A stretch of DNA of 10,940 nucleotides from NCBI GenBank assembly GCA_030621455.1, contig JAUXHQ010000029.1:1-10940 (forward strand), written 5' to 3'. Position 1 is the first letter of the stretch, and the number at the start of each line of letters is the position of its first letter. The stretch comes from Deltaproteobacteria bacterium. GTDB lineage: Bacteria > Desulfobacterota > UBA8473. The translations under genes were made by a program, and so were the position numbers. The notes beneath the pieces are model-generated. The model was given only the letters and a program-made list of their open reading frames with translations, was not told where the DNA came from and did not search any database. This document shows positions 1 through 7,393 of this stretch, one piece after another.

Positions 1-247
1 TGTGCATAGGGTGACCGACCTTGAAACAGAGGAATGAGAATTTTAAAAACTTGTCTATGATCTCCAAATACCCCCCAAGAACTGGGTATGCTTGATGTTA
101 TCTCTGTCTGTAGGCCCATGCTTCACCTCGAAGAGCTTTCTTTACTGTGTTCCTTGAATGACCGGTCTCTCGTGATATCTCACTGATCGTCTTCCCATAG
201 ACTCGATGAGCCGTCCTTATAAGTTTATATTGATACATCCCTAACAT
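1..247 (-). pseudogene. istA: IS21-family transposase IstA, 5' remnant (truncated by window edge, in-frame stop)
   Basis: Reading the minus strand from ATG at 247 (or the in-frame ATG at 238) gives a peptide starting MYQYKLIRTAHRVYGKTISE and continuing through ISRETGHSRNTVKKALRGE. This is the N-terminal helix-turn-helix region typical of IS21-family IstA transposases, which bind the element's ends and catalyse insertion with the IstB ATPase. A TAA at 100-98 interrupts the frame. The same frame then resumes with HQAYPVLGGYLEIIDKFL, still IstA-like, down to about position 44, so this is a nonsense mutation, not the natural end. Below about 44 the resemblance fades, which may mark a deletion or simple divergence. 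A GAGAGG ribosome-binding site lies just before the ATG at 247 and 9 bases before the one at 238. The rest of the gene and istB, if present, are outside the window. The family call is firm; whether the element is dead depends on the missing part. Confidence 0.8.
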
Positions 248-290
248 CCTCTCTTTACCTCCAATTCGCTGATGATTTCAAAAAAACCAT

Positions 291-333
291 CTTATCGGAG
301 ACTCATAGGGGTGGTCAATTTTAGGTTATCACA
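291..333 (-). repeat. IS21-like left-end repeat with istA promoter
   Basis: Read on the minus strand, 333-307 begins TGTGATAACC and contains ATTGACCACCCCT. It resembles the subterminal repeats of IS21-family ends, which begin with TG. TTGACC at 318-313 followed after 16 bases by GATAAG at 296-291 is a plausible sigma70-type promoter for the istA remnant, 43 bases upstream of its ATG. The outer tip at 333 is inferred only from the TGT start. No target duplication can be checked because the other end is outside the window. Confidence 0.4.
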
Positions 334-447
334 ACCAGCTCTTTTCCCCAGCGCGGATGGTGTATACATTTTTGTGGTCTGTTTAGCCCTCAGAGCATCT
401 GCCTTCGCTTCTCTCTTTCCGAGTTAACTGTTCCGGCAACAATTTTA

Positions 448-476
448 TTGACTACCCCTCCGAAACATGCTAAATT
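448..476 (+). promoter_or_regulatory. Candidate sigma70 promoter of carD
   Basis: TTGACT (448-453, five of six consensus bases) is followed by a 17-base spacer and TAAATT (471-476, four of six). A start near 483 would give a leader of about 45 bases before carD. The -35 box lies in a 13-base motif (447-459) that matches, in inverted orientation and at 12 of 13 bases, the IS-end motif at 307-319. The region between 334 and 446 shows no gene or other structure I recognise. Confidence 0.5.
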
Positions 477-527
477 TTACCAAAATAAAAGACGGACTTA
501 GAAGGTGAGAAGGGAGGCTATTTTCTG

Positions 528-1010
528 ATGTTTCAAATTGGAGATATAGGTGTATATCCTTCCCATGGGGTAGGGGTTATTCAGTCTATTGAGAACAAGG
601 AAATTTCGGGTCACGAACAGACTTTCTTCATGTTTAGGATAATGGATAGTGATACAACCATAATGATTCCAGTCGACAATATTGATACCGTCGGGCTAAG
701 ACGAGTGATTCATGTAGAAGAGGTCCCAAAAGTATATGACATATTGAAAAAGAAGGATATCGAAGTTGAGAATCAGACGTGGAACAGGAGGTATCGCGAA
801 TATACACAAAAGATAAAGAGTGGGTCGGTTTTTGAAGTGGCCGAGGTCCTCAGAGACCTCTTCACCTTGAAATTGGGAAAGGAACTCTCCTTTGGGGAAA
901 AAAAGATGCTGGATGCGGCCCGCAGCCTATTGGTCAAAGAACTCTCCATTGCTCAGAATCGTCCTGAGGAGACAATAGAAGACAGGATAAAAAGCATTTT
1001 TACGTGTTAA
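528..1010 (+). CDS. carD: CarD/CdnL-family RNA polymerase-binding transcription regulator
   Basis: This 160-residue protein has the usual CarD/CdnL size and layout. Residues 1-60 form the Tudor-like domain that binds the RNA polymerase beta subunit (FQIGDIGVYPSHGVGVIQSI, then the MIPVDNIDTVGLR strand segment). Residues 65-160 are the helical C-terminal domain that contacts DNA near the -10 region and stabilises the open complex. The start is supported by AGGGAGG at 511-517, ten bases before ATG. It acts in the cytoplasm as a global factor at housekeeping promoters. It heads a co-directional block, and carD next to a PIN/TRAM gene and ispD-ispF is an arrangement I associate with Deltaproteobacteria. 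A strong hairpin (1068-1106) separates it from the next gene, so it may be partly uncoupled from it. Family assignment is firm; its target promoters are unknown. Confidence 0.92.
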   Translation: MFQIGDIGVYPSHGVGVIQSIENKEISGHEQTFFMFRIMDSDTTIMIPVDNIDTVGLRRVIHVEEVPKVYDILKKKDIEVENQTWNRRYREYTQKIKSGSVFEVAEVLRDLFTLKLGKELSFGEKKMLDAARSLLVKELSIAQNRPEETIEDRIKSIFTC

Positions 1011-1067
1011 CGTTTTGAGTCCTTTATTCGCCTGCGTTCAAACTCGCCAAAATCTCCGGTAACTTGA

Positions 1068-1106
1068 GCCCTTTATCCCTGACCGTAACGGACAGGGGTA
1101 AAGGGC
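1068..1106 (+). terminator. Strong hairpin after carD (terminator or attenuator candidate)
   Basis: Arms starting GCCCTTTA (1068) and ending TAAAGGGC (1106) are symmetric about 1087. They form 17 pairs (one G-T wobble) with a single A-A mismatch at 1082/1092 and a TAA loop at 1086-1088. The downstream sequence ATAATTATT is AT-rich but lacks a true T run, so classical intrinsic termination is uncertain. A processing or transcript-stabilising hairpin is the main alternative. Confidence 0.55.
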
Positions 1107-1168
1107 ATAATTATTCACGGATAAAACCTATCTTTAAAGTAATTCATATATTTTCAACCTTATGAATG

Positions 1169-1189
1169 AAAGGAGGTGATATGTAAGTG
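1169..1189 (+). promoter_or_regulatory. Extended ribosome-binding site before a GTG start, with an ATG-TAA start-stop between
   Basis: AAAGGAGGTGAT (1169-1180) is a nearly complete match to the 16S anti-Shine-Dalgarno sequence. It is followed by ATGTAA (1181-1186) and then the GTG start of the PIN/TRAM gene. The ATG abuts the Shine-Dalgarno and is followed at once by a stop, so GTG at 1187 (ten bases after AGGAGG) is the working start. A 7-base inverted repeat, ATTCATA (1142-1148) and TATGAAT (1161-1167), ends just before this site and could fold next to it. Confidence 0.6.
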
Positions 1190-2215
1190 GGTACCATTGT
1201 TTTGCGCATATTTTTGATTTTACTATGCTCTGTCGGGGGATATTATGTTGCGTATGAGTTTGTGGGTCCTAACTACCTGGCGATGTGGGGGTTTGTGGCG
1301 GGCTTTGCCCTGTCCTCCCTGGCCCTTTTCCTGGAACAACGTATCATTAAATATCCTTTAAGGGCCATAGTCGGAGGATGCATAGGGTTAATCGCCGGTC
1401 TTGTGGTAGCAAACCTGTTTTCCTATGTTTTTTTACTCGGTATTCTTGGAAAAGGGATACCGGGTCTTTTGGTTCACATATTGATGAACTGCATTCTTGG
1501 TTATATGGGCTTGAAGGTGGGAAGCAAGAAAGGAGGAGAATTCCAGGTCGCTGAAATAACTCGGCAGAAAAGTCAACCTACAGGAGAAAGTTTAAAAATA
1601 TTGGATACCAGCGTTATTATAGATGGCAGGATAGCTGATATATGTGAAATAGGATTCATCGAGGGTACGCTTATCTTACCTCAGTTTATCCTTCAGGAAC
1701 TGCAACGTGTTGCCGACTCCTCGGACTCCATTAGGCGGACCAGGGGGAGGAGAGGCTTGGATATCTTGAATAAGATGCAAAAACAGGTTGACCTGAATGT
1801 GAGGATTGTGGATAATGATTTCCCAAGAATAAAGGAGGTTGACAGCAAGCTCGTAGCCCTTGCAAAAAAGATGAATGGGAAGATTGTCACCAATGATTTT
1901 AACCTTAATAAGGTGGCGGAGCTGCAGGGCGTATCGGTTTTAAACATAAACCAACTGGCAAATGCCTTGAAGCCTGTTGTTCTGCCGGGTGAGGTGATGA
2001 GTATCAGGATATTGAAGGAGGGTAAGGAGCCAGGACAGGGTGTGGCCTATCTCGATGATGGGACTATGGTTGTGGTGGATAATGCCAGGAAGCATATGGG
2101 GAAAGACGTTGACGTGGCTGTGACGAGTGTTCTTCAGACTACAGCCGGAAGAATGATCTTTAGCGTATTGAAAGACGATGCACCTGACGGGCTTGTTCAT
2201 AACTTACGATATTGA
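1187..2215 (+). CDS. Membrane-anchored PIN/TRAM-domain protein (putative ribonuclease, YacL-like)
   Basis: This 342-residue protein has four hydrophobic segments at roughly residues 4-25, 31-50, 59-84 and 92-110. A PIN domain follows at about 137-250 and a TRAM domain at about 264-326. PIN nuclease acidic residues are visible: D140 and D146 in LDTSVIIDGR, E171 in LQEL, D219 in VDSK and D237 in TNDFNL, so the metal-dependent active site looks intact. PIN domains cleave RNA and TRAM domains bind RNA; this membrane-bound architecture matches Bacillus YacL and deltaproteobacterial homologues, whose substrates are not well defined. The start is GTG, set by the very strong ribosome-binding site. 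Its stop TGA is part of the ribosome-binding region of ispD nine bases on, implying translational coupling with isoprenoid synthesis. No antitoxin partner is adjacent, so a toxin role is unlikely. Domain calls are firm; the biological role is not. Confidence 0.88.
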   Translation: MGTIVLRIFLILLCSVGGYYVAYEFVGPNYLAMWGFVAGFALSSLALFLEQRIIKYPLRAIVGGCIGLIAGLVVANLFSYVFLLGILGKGIPGLLVHILMNCILGYMGLKVGSKKGGEFQVAEITRQKSQPTGESLKILDTSVIIDGRIADICEIGFIEGTLILPQFILQELQRVADSSDSIRRTRGRRGLDILNKMQKQVDLNVRIVDNDFPRIKEVDSKLVALAKKMNGKIVTNDFNLNKVAELQGVSVLNINQLANALKPVVLPGEVMSIRILKEGKEPGQGVAYLDDGTMVVVDNARKHMGKDVDVAVTSVLQTTAGRMIFSVLKDDAPDGLVHNLRY

Positions 2216-2224
2216 GAGGAATCA

Positions 2225-2950
2225 ATGAGGGCTGTTGCCCTGATCCCCGCTGCCGGAATGGGGAAGAGGATGGGTACGCTTATCAGTAAACCGTTTCTTT
2301 CTATAGGCAATAGACCAATCCTGGCTGAGACCCTCCTCAGATTTGAGGAGTCATCACTGATTAGTGAGGTTTACGTTATTGTATCAAGTAAGGAGGAAGG
2401 TCATTCCAGAGAAGATATTGTAAATAAGTACAATCTGAAGAAGGTTACCAAGATAGTTATAGGTGGTGTTGAAAGGCAGGATTCCGTCAAAAATGGTCTG
2501 GATGCGATAGAACCCGGGTGTGACATAGTGATGATACACGACGGGATCCGTCCTTTTGTCACCCCCCAACTTATAGATGAATCCATCATTGAGACACAGA
2601 AACACGACGCTACCGTGGTGGCTGTTCCAGTGAAAGAGACGGTCAAGAGGGTATCCTATTACGGAGAGATTTTAGAAACATTGGACCGAAATAGACTCTG
2701 GCTTGCACAAACCCCTCAGACCTTCAATTACAACATAATAATAAGCGCGCATAAAAATGCCGTTGAAAATAATCTACGCGGGACCGATGATTCCTCCCTC
2801 GTGGAAGCCTTGGGCATAAAGGTCAAGATCATAGCGGGTTCCTATGGGAACATCAAGATTACAACGCCGGAAGATTTAATCCTGGCCAAGGCCTTCCTTG
2901 AAGACAACGAACATATGGTGAGTGCCTGCGAGCCTATCAATATTGGGTAG
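2225..2950 (+). CDS. ispD: 2-C-methyl-D-erythritol 4-phosphate cytidylyltransferase
   Basis: This cytosolic enzyme couples MEP with CTP to form CDP-methylerythritol plus pyrophosphate, the third step of the MEP isoprenoid pathway. The 241-residue length is normal. The nucleotide-binding loop PAAGMGKRM is at 8-16 with K22 after it. GGVERQDSV is at 80-88, HDGIRPFV at 105-112 (D106 a likely metal ligand), VPVKETVKR at 134-142, LAQTPQTF at 160-167, GTDDSSLVE at 186-194 and GNIKITTPEDL at 208-218. All family motifs are present, so it should be active. ATG at 2225 is preceded by GAGAGGA overlapping the upstream stop. ispF follows after a 101-base gap that holds a large hairpin. In some bacteria IspD and IspF are fused; here they are separate. 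Confidence 0.96.
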   Translation: MRAVALIPAAGMGKRMGTLISKPFLSIGNRPILAETLLRFEESSLISEVYVIVSSKEEGHSREDIVNKYNLKKVTKIVIGGVERQDSVKNGLDAIEPGCDIVMIHDGIRPFVTPQLIDESIIETQKHDATVVAVPVKETVKRVSYYGEILETLDRNRLWLAQTPQTFNYNIIISAHKNAVENNLRGTDDSSLVEALGIKVKIIAGSYGNIKITTPEDLILAKAFLEDNEHMVSACEPINIG

Positions 2951-2953
2951 CTG

Positions 2954-3005
2954 TATAATCAGATATTTTGAAACTCAGTTATGAGTTCCAAAATTTCTGA
3001 TTATA
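2954..3005 (+). repeat. Long palindrome/hairpin between ispD and ispF
   Basis: Arms at 2954-2977 and 2982-3005 pair over 24 positions with 22 Watson-Crick pairs, two mismatches (2971/2988 and 2964/2995) and a four-base GTTA loop. It is AT-rich and is followed by GAGTGGGG, not a T run, so it is not a standard intrinsic terminator. It could be a palindromic interspersed repeat, an RNA processing site or an attenuator that lowers downstream expression. It begins three bases after the ispD stop. Confidence 0.7.
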
Positions 3006-3051
3006 GAGTGGGGATGAAGCTTTAACGGCTTAATTGCTTTGAGGCTGGATT

Positions 3052-3531
3052 ATGCGAGTAGGTTTTGGTTATGATGTCCATCGATTAGTGGAGGGGAGGA
3101 GACTTCTTCTGGGCGGGGTTGATATACCGTATGAGAGGGGGCTGGCCGGACATTCTGATGGCGATGTTCTTTTACATGCTATCTGTGACGCTTTGTTGGG
3201 GGCCATGGGAGTGGGTGACCTGGGCAAACACTTTCCCGAAAACGATCTCAAATGCAAAGGCATATCCAGTCTGAAGTTACTGCGGGTAGTCAAGGTTTTA
3301 AAAGAAGAGAGGGGACTAGGAATAAGTAATATTGATTCTACCATAGTAGCCCAGGATCCCAGGTTGGCCGAATATATGCCCAAGATGGTTGAAAACATAG
3401 CCACGGCTTTGGAGATCGGCGCCAACAAGGTTAATGTAAAAGCCACCACCACGGAGGGCTTGGGGTTTGCCGGCAGCGGAGAGGGGATAGCCGCTTATGC
3501 AGTAGCTTTGGTAGGATCTTCCGAGTTTTAG
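3052..3531 (+). CDS. ispF: 2-C-methyl-D-erythritol 2,4-cyclodiphosphate synthase
   Basis: This enzyme cyclises CDP-methylerythritol 2-phosphate to the 2,4-cyclodiphosphate with release of CMP, two steps after IspD. The 159-residue length is typical of the trimeric family. Zinc ligands D8 and H10 are in GFGYDVHRL, and the third, H42, is in [18 protein letters not shown] is at 32-38, [15 protein letters not shown] at 56-70, the [13 protein letters not shown] segment at 93-105, and [16 protein letters not shown] at 130-145. GAGG at 3041-3044 lies seven bases before ATG. In related genomes ispF is often followed by cysS; here uppP follows after 68 bases, linking precursor synthesis with recycling of the C55 carrier lipid. 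No key residue is missing. Confidence 0.96.
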   Translation: MRVGFGYDVHRLVEGRRLLLGGVDIPYERGLAGHSDGDVLLHAICDALLGAMGVGDLGKHFPENDLKCKGISSLKLLRVVKVLKEERGLGISNIDSTIVAQDPRLAEYMPKMVENIATALEIGANKVNVKATTTEGLGFAGSGEGIAAYAVALVGSSEF

Positions 3532-3599
3532 TATCCGAAATGCTGAGATCGGTCTTCTCTTGGCCCCGTCCCTAAACATTCTTTTATGCGGAAGCTTCA

Positions 3600-4430
3600 A
3601 TGACCATCCTTCAAGCGATTATCCTTGGCATCCTTCAGGGCTTAACGGAGTTTTTACCCATTAGTAGCTCCGGTCATCTGGTTATCGCGCAACATTACCT
3701 GAAGGGGTTTGAGCAGCCAGGGGTTTTGTTCGACGTTCTTTTGCACCTTGGCACCCTCTGTGCGGTCCTTTTTTACTATCGGCGGGACATTGCCGGTATT
3801 CTGGGAGCCTTCGGCACAAAGTTCGGTTTACAGGCGTGCTGTAAAAATGTTAACGGTAATGTACAGAAATCACAGCGGAGGCTGGCGGCATTAATCGTTA
3901 CCGGAACTTTACCCACTGCGGTGTTAGGGGTTCTATTTAAAGATCACATTGAGGGGTTATTCGCTTCCGTAGTATTCACCGCTTCCATGTTGATTGTAAC
4001 CGGCAGCCTTCTGGTAATTGCTGATGGCATCAAAGAACAAAAGCGGACGGTTAACTCTTTAACCTTTAAAGATTCTATTCTCATCGGTTTTGTTCAGGGA
4101 CTTTCTATTACACCCGGCATTTCTCGATCCGGTTCGACAATAGCCACCGGTCTATTTAGACGGATCGATGGTGAAGAGGCAGCAAGGTTCTCCTTTCTGC
4201 TGTCGATTCCTGCCATCCTGGGAGCAGTGATGCTCCAAATCCCGGAATTCTCTCATATTAAGGCCAGTGCGATCCCCGCCTATCTGCTCGGCACCTTGAG
4301 TGCGATGCTAACGGGCATTCTCGCCATAAGAATGTTGATAGGGGTCCTGAGGCAAGGAAGATTGAGATATTTTGCTTATTATTGTTGGCTGGTCGGATCT
4401 GTGGTTATTATACTGAACTGCTGTCATTAG
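3600..4430 (+). CDS. uppP: Undecaprenyl-diphosphatase (BacA/UppP type)
   Basis: This integral membrane enzyme removes the terminal phosphate of undecaprenyl pyrophosphate to regenerate the carrier used for peptidoglycan and envelope polysaccharides; its overexpression is the classical route to bacitracin resistance. The 276 residues include the (E/Q)xxxE motif as Q13-GLT-E17, then FLPISSSGHL (18-27) and the second signature PGISRSGST (172-180, R176). Several hydrophobic helices follow, and the protein ends in VGSVVIILNCC. The family tolerates Q at the first motif position, so Q13 is not a defect. The ribosome-binding site is weak (GGAAG at 3591-3595). The stop at 4428-4430 lies eight bases before the ftsK start, suggesting cotranscription. 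Family call is firm. Confidence 0.95.
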   Translation: MTILQAIILGILQGLTEFLPISSSGHLVIAQHYLKGFEQPGVLFDVLLHLGTLCAVLFYYRRDIAGILGAFGTKFGLQACCKNVNGNVQKSQRRLAALIVTGTLPTAVLGVLFKDHIEGLFASVVFTASMLIVTGSLLVIADGIKEQKRTVNSLTFKDSILIGFVQGLSITPGISRSGSTIATGLFRRIDGEEAARFSFLLSIPAILGAVMLQIPEFSHIKASAIPAYLLGTLSAMLTGILAIRMLIGVLRQGRLRYFAYYCWLVGSVVIILNCCH

Positions 4431-4438
4431 GGTCTGTC

Positions 4439-6667
4439 ATGGAATCATTGATCTCCAAGAACAGGATACTTAGAGAAGTCCTCGGGTTGGTCACGTTTGT
4501 TGTCATGGTATTTATTACCTCCAGCCTGATCTCTTCGGATCCTGCAGACCCGTCGTTCAACAATTACGTACCCACCAATGTGATCGAGGTAAACAACCTG
4601 TGGGGCATTGCCGGATCGTATTTGTCTGACTGGCTTTTGCAGACCTTCGGCCTCGCATCCTACCTCTTTTCCATTATCCTATTTGTCCTCTCCGTTCGGT
4701 TATTTATTACAAAAGAATTCAAATTCAAATACTATAAGTTGGCAAGCTATTTCTTCTTGGTCTTGTCGACAACAGGGATATTGAGTATGGGGTTCACCCA
4801 AGTCGAGTTTTTTGACCAGCCTATTCTAGCAGGGGGGGTTGTCGGTGGGCTCCTGGTCAGCGAGGTGGAGAGGTTTTTCAATCGAATGGGTTCGTATACT
4901 ATACTCATCCTGGTCTTCGTATCTTCGTTACTCATAAGTACAGATCTGTCTCTTTCATGGTTTGTAAGGAAAGTTAAAGACTTATCCGTGAGCACATTCG
5001 GGCTTCTTAAAGCCTATATTGCAAGACACGGAGGAAAGGTCAAATGCAAGGAGAGAAAGGCTCCTCCCGGGAAAGATAAGAAGAAGTCCGATGAAATCGA
5101 AATCCCGGCCATCATGGATTTTTCACCGAAGGACCAGGGCGTGGAAGGAATAGAGACCTTGATACAGGAAGAGTTCGATATCCCGAAGCCCAAAGGTGTC
5201 TATGAATTCCCTCCCTTATCTCTTTTGGAACGCAAGGAGCAGAAGGTCTCCAAGATAGACAAAGAAAGTTTGATAATGAACTCCAGGATTCTCGAGAAGA
5301 AACTCTCCGATTTCGGGGTGGAAGGCAAGGTTACGGAGGTTAAGCCGGGTCCGGTGATAACCATGTATGAATACGAACCTGCCCCGGGCGTAAAGATAAA
5401 TAGAATCGTAAACCTGTCCGATGATCTGGCGCTCGCATTGAGAGCTATCAGTGTTAGAGTAGTGGCGCCTATCCCGGGAAAGTCCGTTGTAGGCATAGAG
5501 ATACCTAATTCTATGAGAGAAACGGTTTTTTTCAGGGATATCGTAAGCCATGACACCTACAAGAAATCCAACTCAAGGCTTACCATAGTCTTGGGCAAAG
5601 ACATCTTTGGAAACCCGGTAGTGACGGATCTTGGGAAGATGCCTCATTTGCTGATAGCAGGGGCAACCGGGACAGGGAAGAGCATATCCGTAAACTCCAT
5701 GATTTGCAGTATCCTCTTCAAGGCCGACCCGGAAGAAGTTAAGATGATAATGATAGACCCTAAGAGACTGGAACTCTCATTATATGACGGGATTCCGCAC
5801 CTTTTGAGCCCGGTGGTAACCGAACCCAAAGTAGCTGCCACGGTACTCAAATGGCTGGTGGAAGAGATGGAACGGAGATACAAGTTACTCGCGGAAAAAG
5901 GGGTGAGGAACATTGGCCGTTACAATCGTAAACTGGAGAACGAATCAATAGATACAAGTCGAGTAATCGAAGACCTAAGAGGAGCCCCCTCATTGGATGA
6001 CGAATCTGAATCAGAAGATCGACATGAGAAGTTGCCCTACATTGTAGTCATTATTGATGAACTGGCTGACCTCATGATGGTTTCATCGAAGGAAGTGGAG
6101 GAATCGATAGCCAGACTGGCCCAGATGGCAAGGGCGGCCGGCATTCACCTCATGGTGGCCACCCAGCGCCCTTCCGTCGACGTACTCACCGGAATAATCA
6201 AGGTCAATTTTCCCGCAAGGATTTCATTCCAGGTGTCGTCCAAGGTAGATTCTCGCACCATACTAGATACGGTTGGCGCAGAACACCTGTTGGGCGCCGG
6301 AGATATGCTGATCCTGCAACCCGGCACCTCAAAGCTTCAAAGAATACACGGGGCCTATCTTTCGGAGAATGAAGTCAGAAAAATTGTTGCCTTTATCAAA
6401 CAAGAAGAACCCCCTGATTATGACGAATCGATACTGGAACCCAAGGAAGATGTTTATTCCAAGAATAACGGCGAGTATGACGAGAAGTATGATGAGGCCG
6501 TGGAACTGGTATCAAATACAAAGCAGGCCTCAATCTCAATGGTACAGAGGCATTTAAGAATAGGCTATAACAGAGCGGCCAGAATAATCGAGAAGATGGA
6601 GGAAGACGGGGTTGTCGGTCCGTCCGACGGGGTTAAACCACGGGAAGTTTTGATAAACAAATTATAA
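4439..6667 (+). CDS. ftsK: DNA translocase FtsK/SpoIIIE family
   Basis: FtsK is a hexameric septal ATPase that pumps DNA to clear the closing septum and promotes dimer resolution with XerCD. From ATG 4439 it has 742 residues: about four membrane helices within residues 14-170, a charged linker (190-265), and the alpha/beta motor (270-650) with Walker A GATGTGKS (408-415) and Walker B VVIIDE (536-541). MVATQRPSVDVLTGIIKVN is at 572-590, and a C-terminal winged-helix gamma domain (about 680-742, SMVQRHLRIGYNRAARIIEKM) should read KOPS-type sequences. An upstream ATG at 4382 would overlap uppP by 49 bases and add residues that are only uppP sequence read out of frame; 4439 is preferred, with AGGG at 4429-4432. 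An acidic stretch at 497-530 sits between the Walker motifs and looks longer than in many homologues. The short linker is of SpoIIIE type, not the E. coli type. Confidence 0.95.
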   Translation: MESLISKNRILREVLGLVTFVVMVFITSSLISSDPADPSFNNYVPTNVIEVNNLWGIAGSYLSDWLLQTFGLASYLFSIILFVLSVRLFITKEFKFKYYKLASYFFLVLSTTGILSMGFTQVEFFDQPILAGGVVGGLLVSEVERFFNRMGSYTILILVFVSSLLISTDLSLSWFVRKVKDLSVSTFGLLKAYIARHGGKVKCKERKAPPGKDKKKSDEIEIPAIMDFSPKDQGVEGIETLIQEEFDIPKPKGVYEFPPLSLLERKEQKVSKIDKESLIMNSRILEKKLSDFGVEGKVTEVKPGPVITMYEYEPAPGVKINRIVNLSDDLALALRAISVRVVAPIPGKSVVGIEIPNSMRETVFFRDIVSHDTYKKSNSRLTIVLGKDIFGNPVVTDLGKMPHLLIAGATGTGKSISVNSMICSILFKADPEEVKMIMIDPKRLELSLYDGIPHLLSPVVTEPKVAATVLKWLVEEMERRYKLLAEKGVRNIGRYNRKLENESIDTSRVIEDLRGAPSLDDESESEDRHEKLPYIVVIIDELADLMMVSSKEVEESIARLAQMARAAGIHLMVATQRPSVDVLTGIIKVNFPARISFQVSSKVDSRTILDTVGAEHLLGAGDMLILQPGTSKLQRIHGAYLSENEVRKIVAFIKQEEPPDYDESILEPKEDVYSKNNGEYDEKYDEAVELVSNTKQASISMVQRHLRIGYNRAARIIEKMEEDGVVGPSDGVKPREVLINKL

Positions 6668-6690
6668 ACGAGATGTTTCACGGGAGAACA

Positions 6691-7377
6691 ATGAGAAGTC
6701 TTGGTTTTGTCCCGCTTTTTGCGCTGGTTTTCGTCCTCTTGACCTTTTTGCCCGGGCCATGCTCGGGTATCCCTCTTGAAGAGATTGTCGCTAAGGTTCA
6801 GGATGTGTATCAAAGGACAAAGGACCTCAAGGCCGACTTTACCCAAGAGTCCACATTGAAGTCACTTGACAAGACTCAAACAGCAACGGGGGAAATATAT
6901 TTCAAGAATCCGGGGAAGCTGCGGTGGGATTATAATACGCCTACGAAACAGGAGATTGTGACCGATGGAAAGACCCTTTGGATGTATATCTACGAGGACA
7001 GGCAGGTTGTAGTAAGTAATTTTTCAGAGGTTTATCGGTCTAACACTTCCGCCTTCTTTCTTTCGGGAATGGGGGACTTGAAGAGGGATTTTGATGTCCG
7101 TCTTGGAGAGCCTACTGGTGAAGATAACGGGAACAGTTACGTGTTGAGACTGATCCCTAGAGAACAACAGTCTAATATTGAAGAGCTCTTTCTCTTGATC
7201 GACAAGGATAGTTTTCTGGTGGTTGAAACCTATTTTTATGATTTCTATGGTAACCTCATTCGGATTCGGTTTAAAAACCATAAGATAAATCGAGGATTAC
7301 AGGATTCAATGTTTATCTTTAAAATACCTGACGATGTAGATGTCATAGAACAACCCAGCATCTCTCAACCTCAATAG
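6691..7377 (+). CDS. lolA: Outer-membrane lipoprotein carrier protein LolA
   Basis: LolA is the periplasmic chaperone that takes lipoproteins from the LolCDE transporter to the outer membrane. From ATG 6691 the product has 228 residues. A signal peptide covers roughly residues 1-26 (a hydrophobic run from FVPLFALVFVLLTFL, likely cut after CSG). The beta-sheet carrier domain shows LKADFTQES (46-54), GEIYFKNPGKLRWDYNTPTKQEIVTDGKTLWMY (67-99, in several strands) and later strands VLRLIPR and FLVVETYFYDFYGNLIRIRF. An in-frame ATG at 6673 would add six residues, but GGGAG before 6691 and the better signal peptide favour 6691. C24 is preceded by LPGP, not a lipobox, so the protein is probably soluble. 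No lolB is seen; deltaproteobacteria commonly lack one. It follows ftsK by 23 bases and ends the block. Confidence 0.88.
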   Translation: MRSLGFVPLFALVFVLLTFLPGPCSGIPLEEIVAKVQDVYQRTKDLKADFTQESTLKSLDKTQTATGEIYFKNPGKLRWDYNTPTKQEIVTDGKTLWMYIYEDRQVVVSNFSEVYRSNTSAFFLSGMGDLKRDFDVRLGEPTGEDNGNSYVLRLIPREQQSNIEELFLLIDKDSFLVVETYFYDFYGNLIRIRFKNHKINRGLQDSMFIFKIPDDVDVIEQPSISQPQ

Positions 7378-7393
7378 TGCCGCTTTTATTTTT

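Noticed and set aside
292..429. Minus-strand frame of about 46 codons upstream of the IS remnant (…TKMYTPSALGKRAG…)
   Set aside because: No start codon with ribosome-binding site, no family recognised, and it ends within IS-end sequence; chance frame or unidentifiable relic.
1187..2215. PIN-domain protein as a toxin of a toxin-antitoxin pair
   Set aside because: The membrane helices and TRAM domain mark the YacL-like housekeeping group and there is no adjacent small antitoxin gene.
3069..3600. Long minus-strand open frames across ispF
   Set aside because: They are mirror images of the ispF frame, lack ribosome-binding sites and show no protein family features.
4382..4438. Upstream ATG for ftsK overlapping uppP
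   Set aside because: The 19 added residues are uppP sequence read in another frame, and the 4439 start has an AGGG at good spacing.
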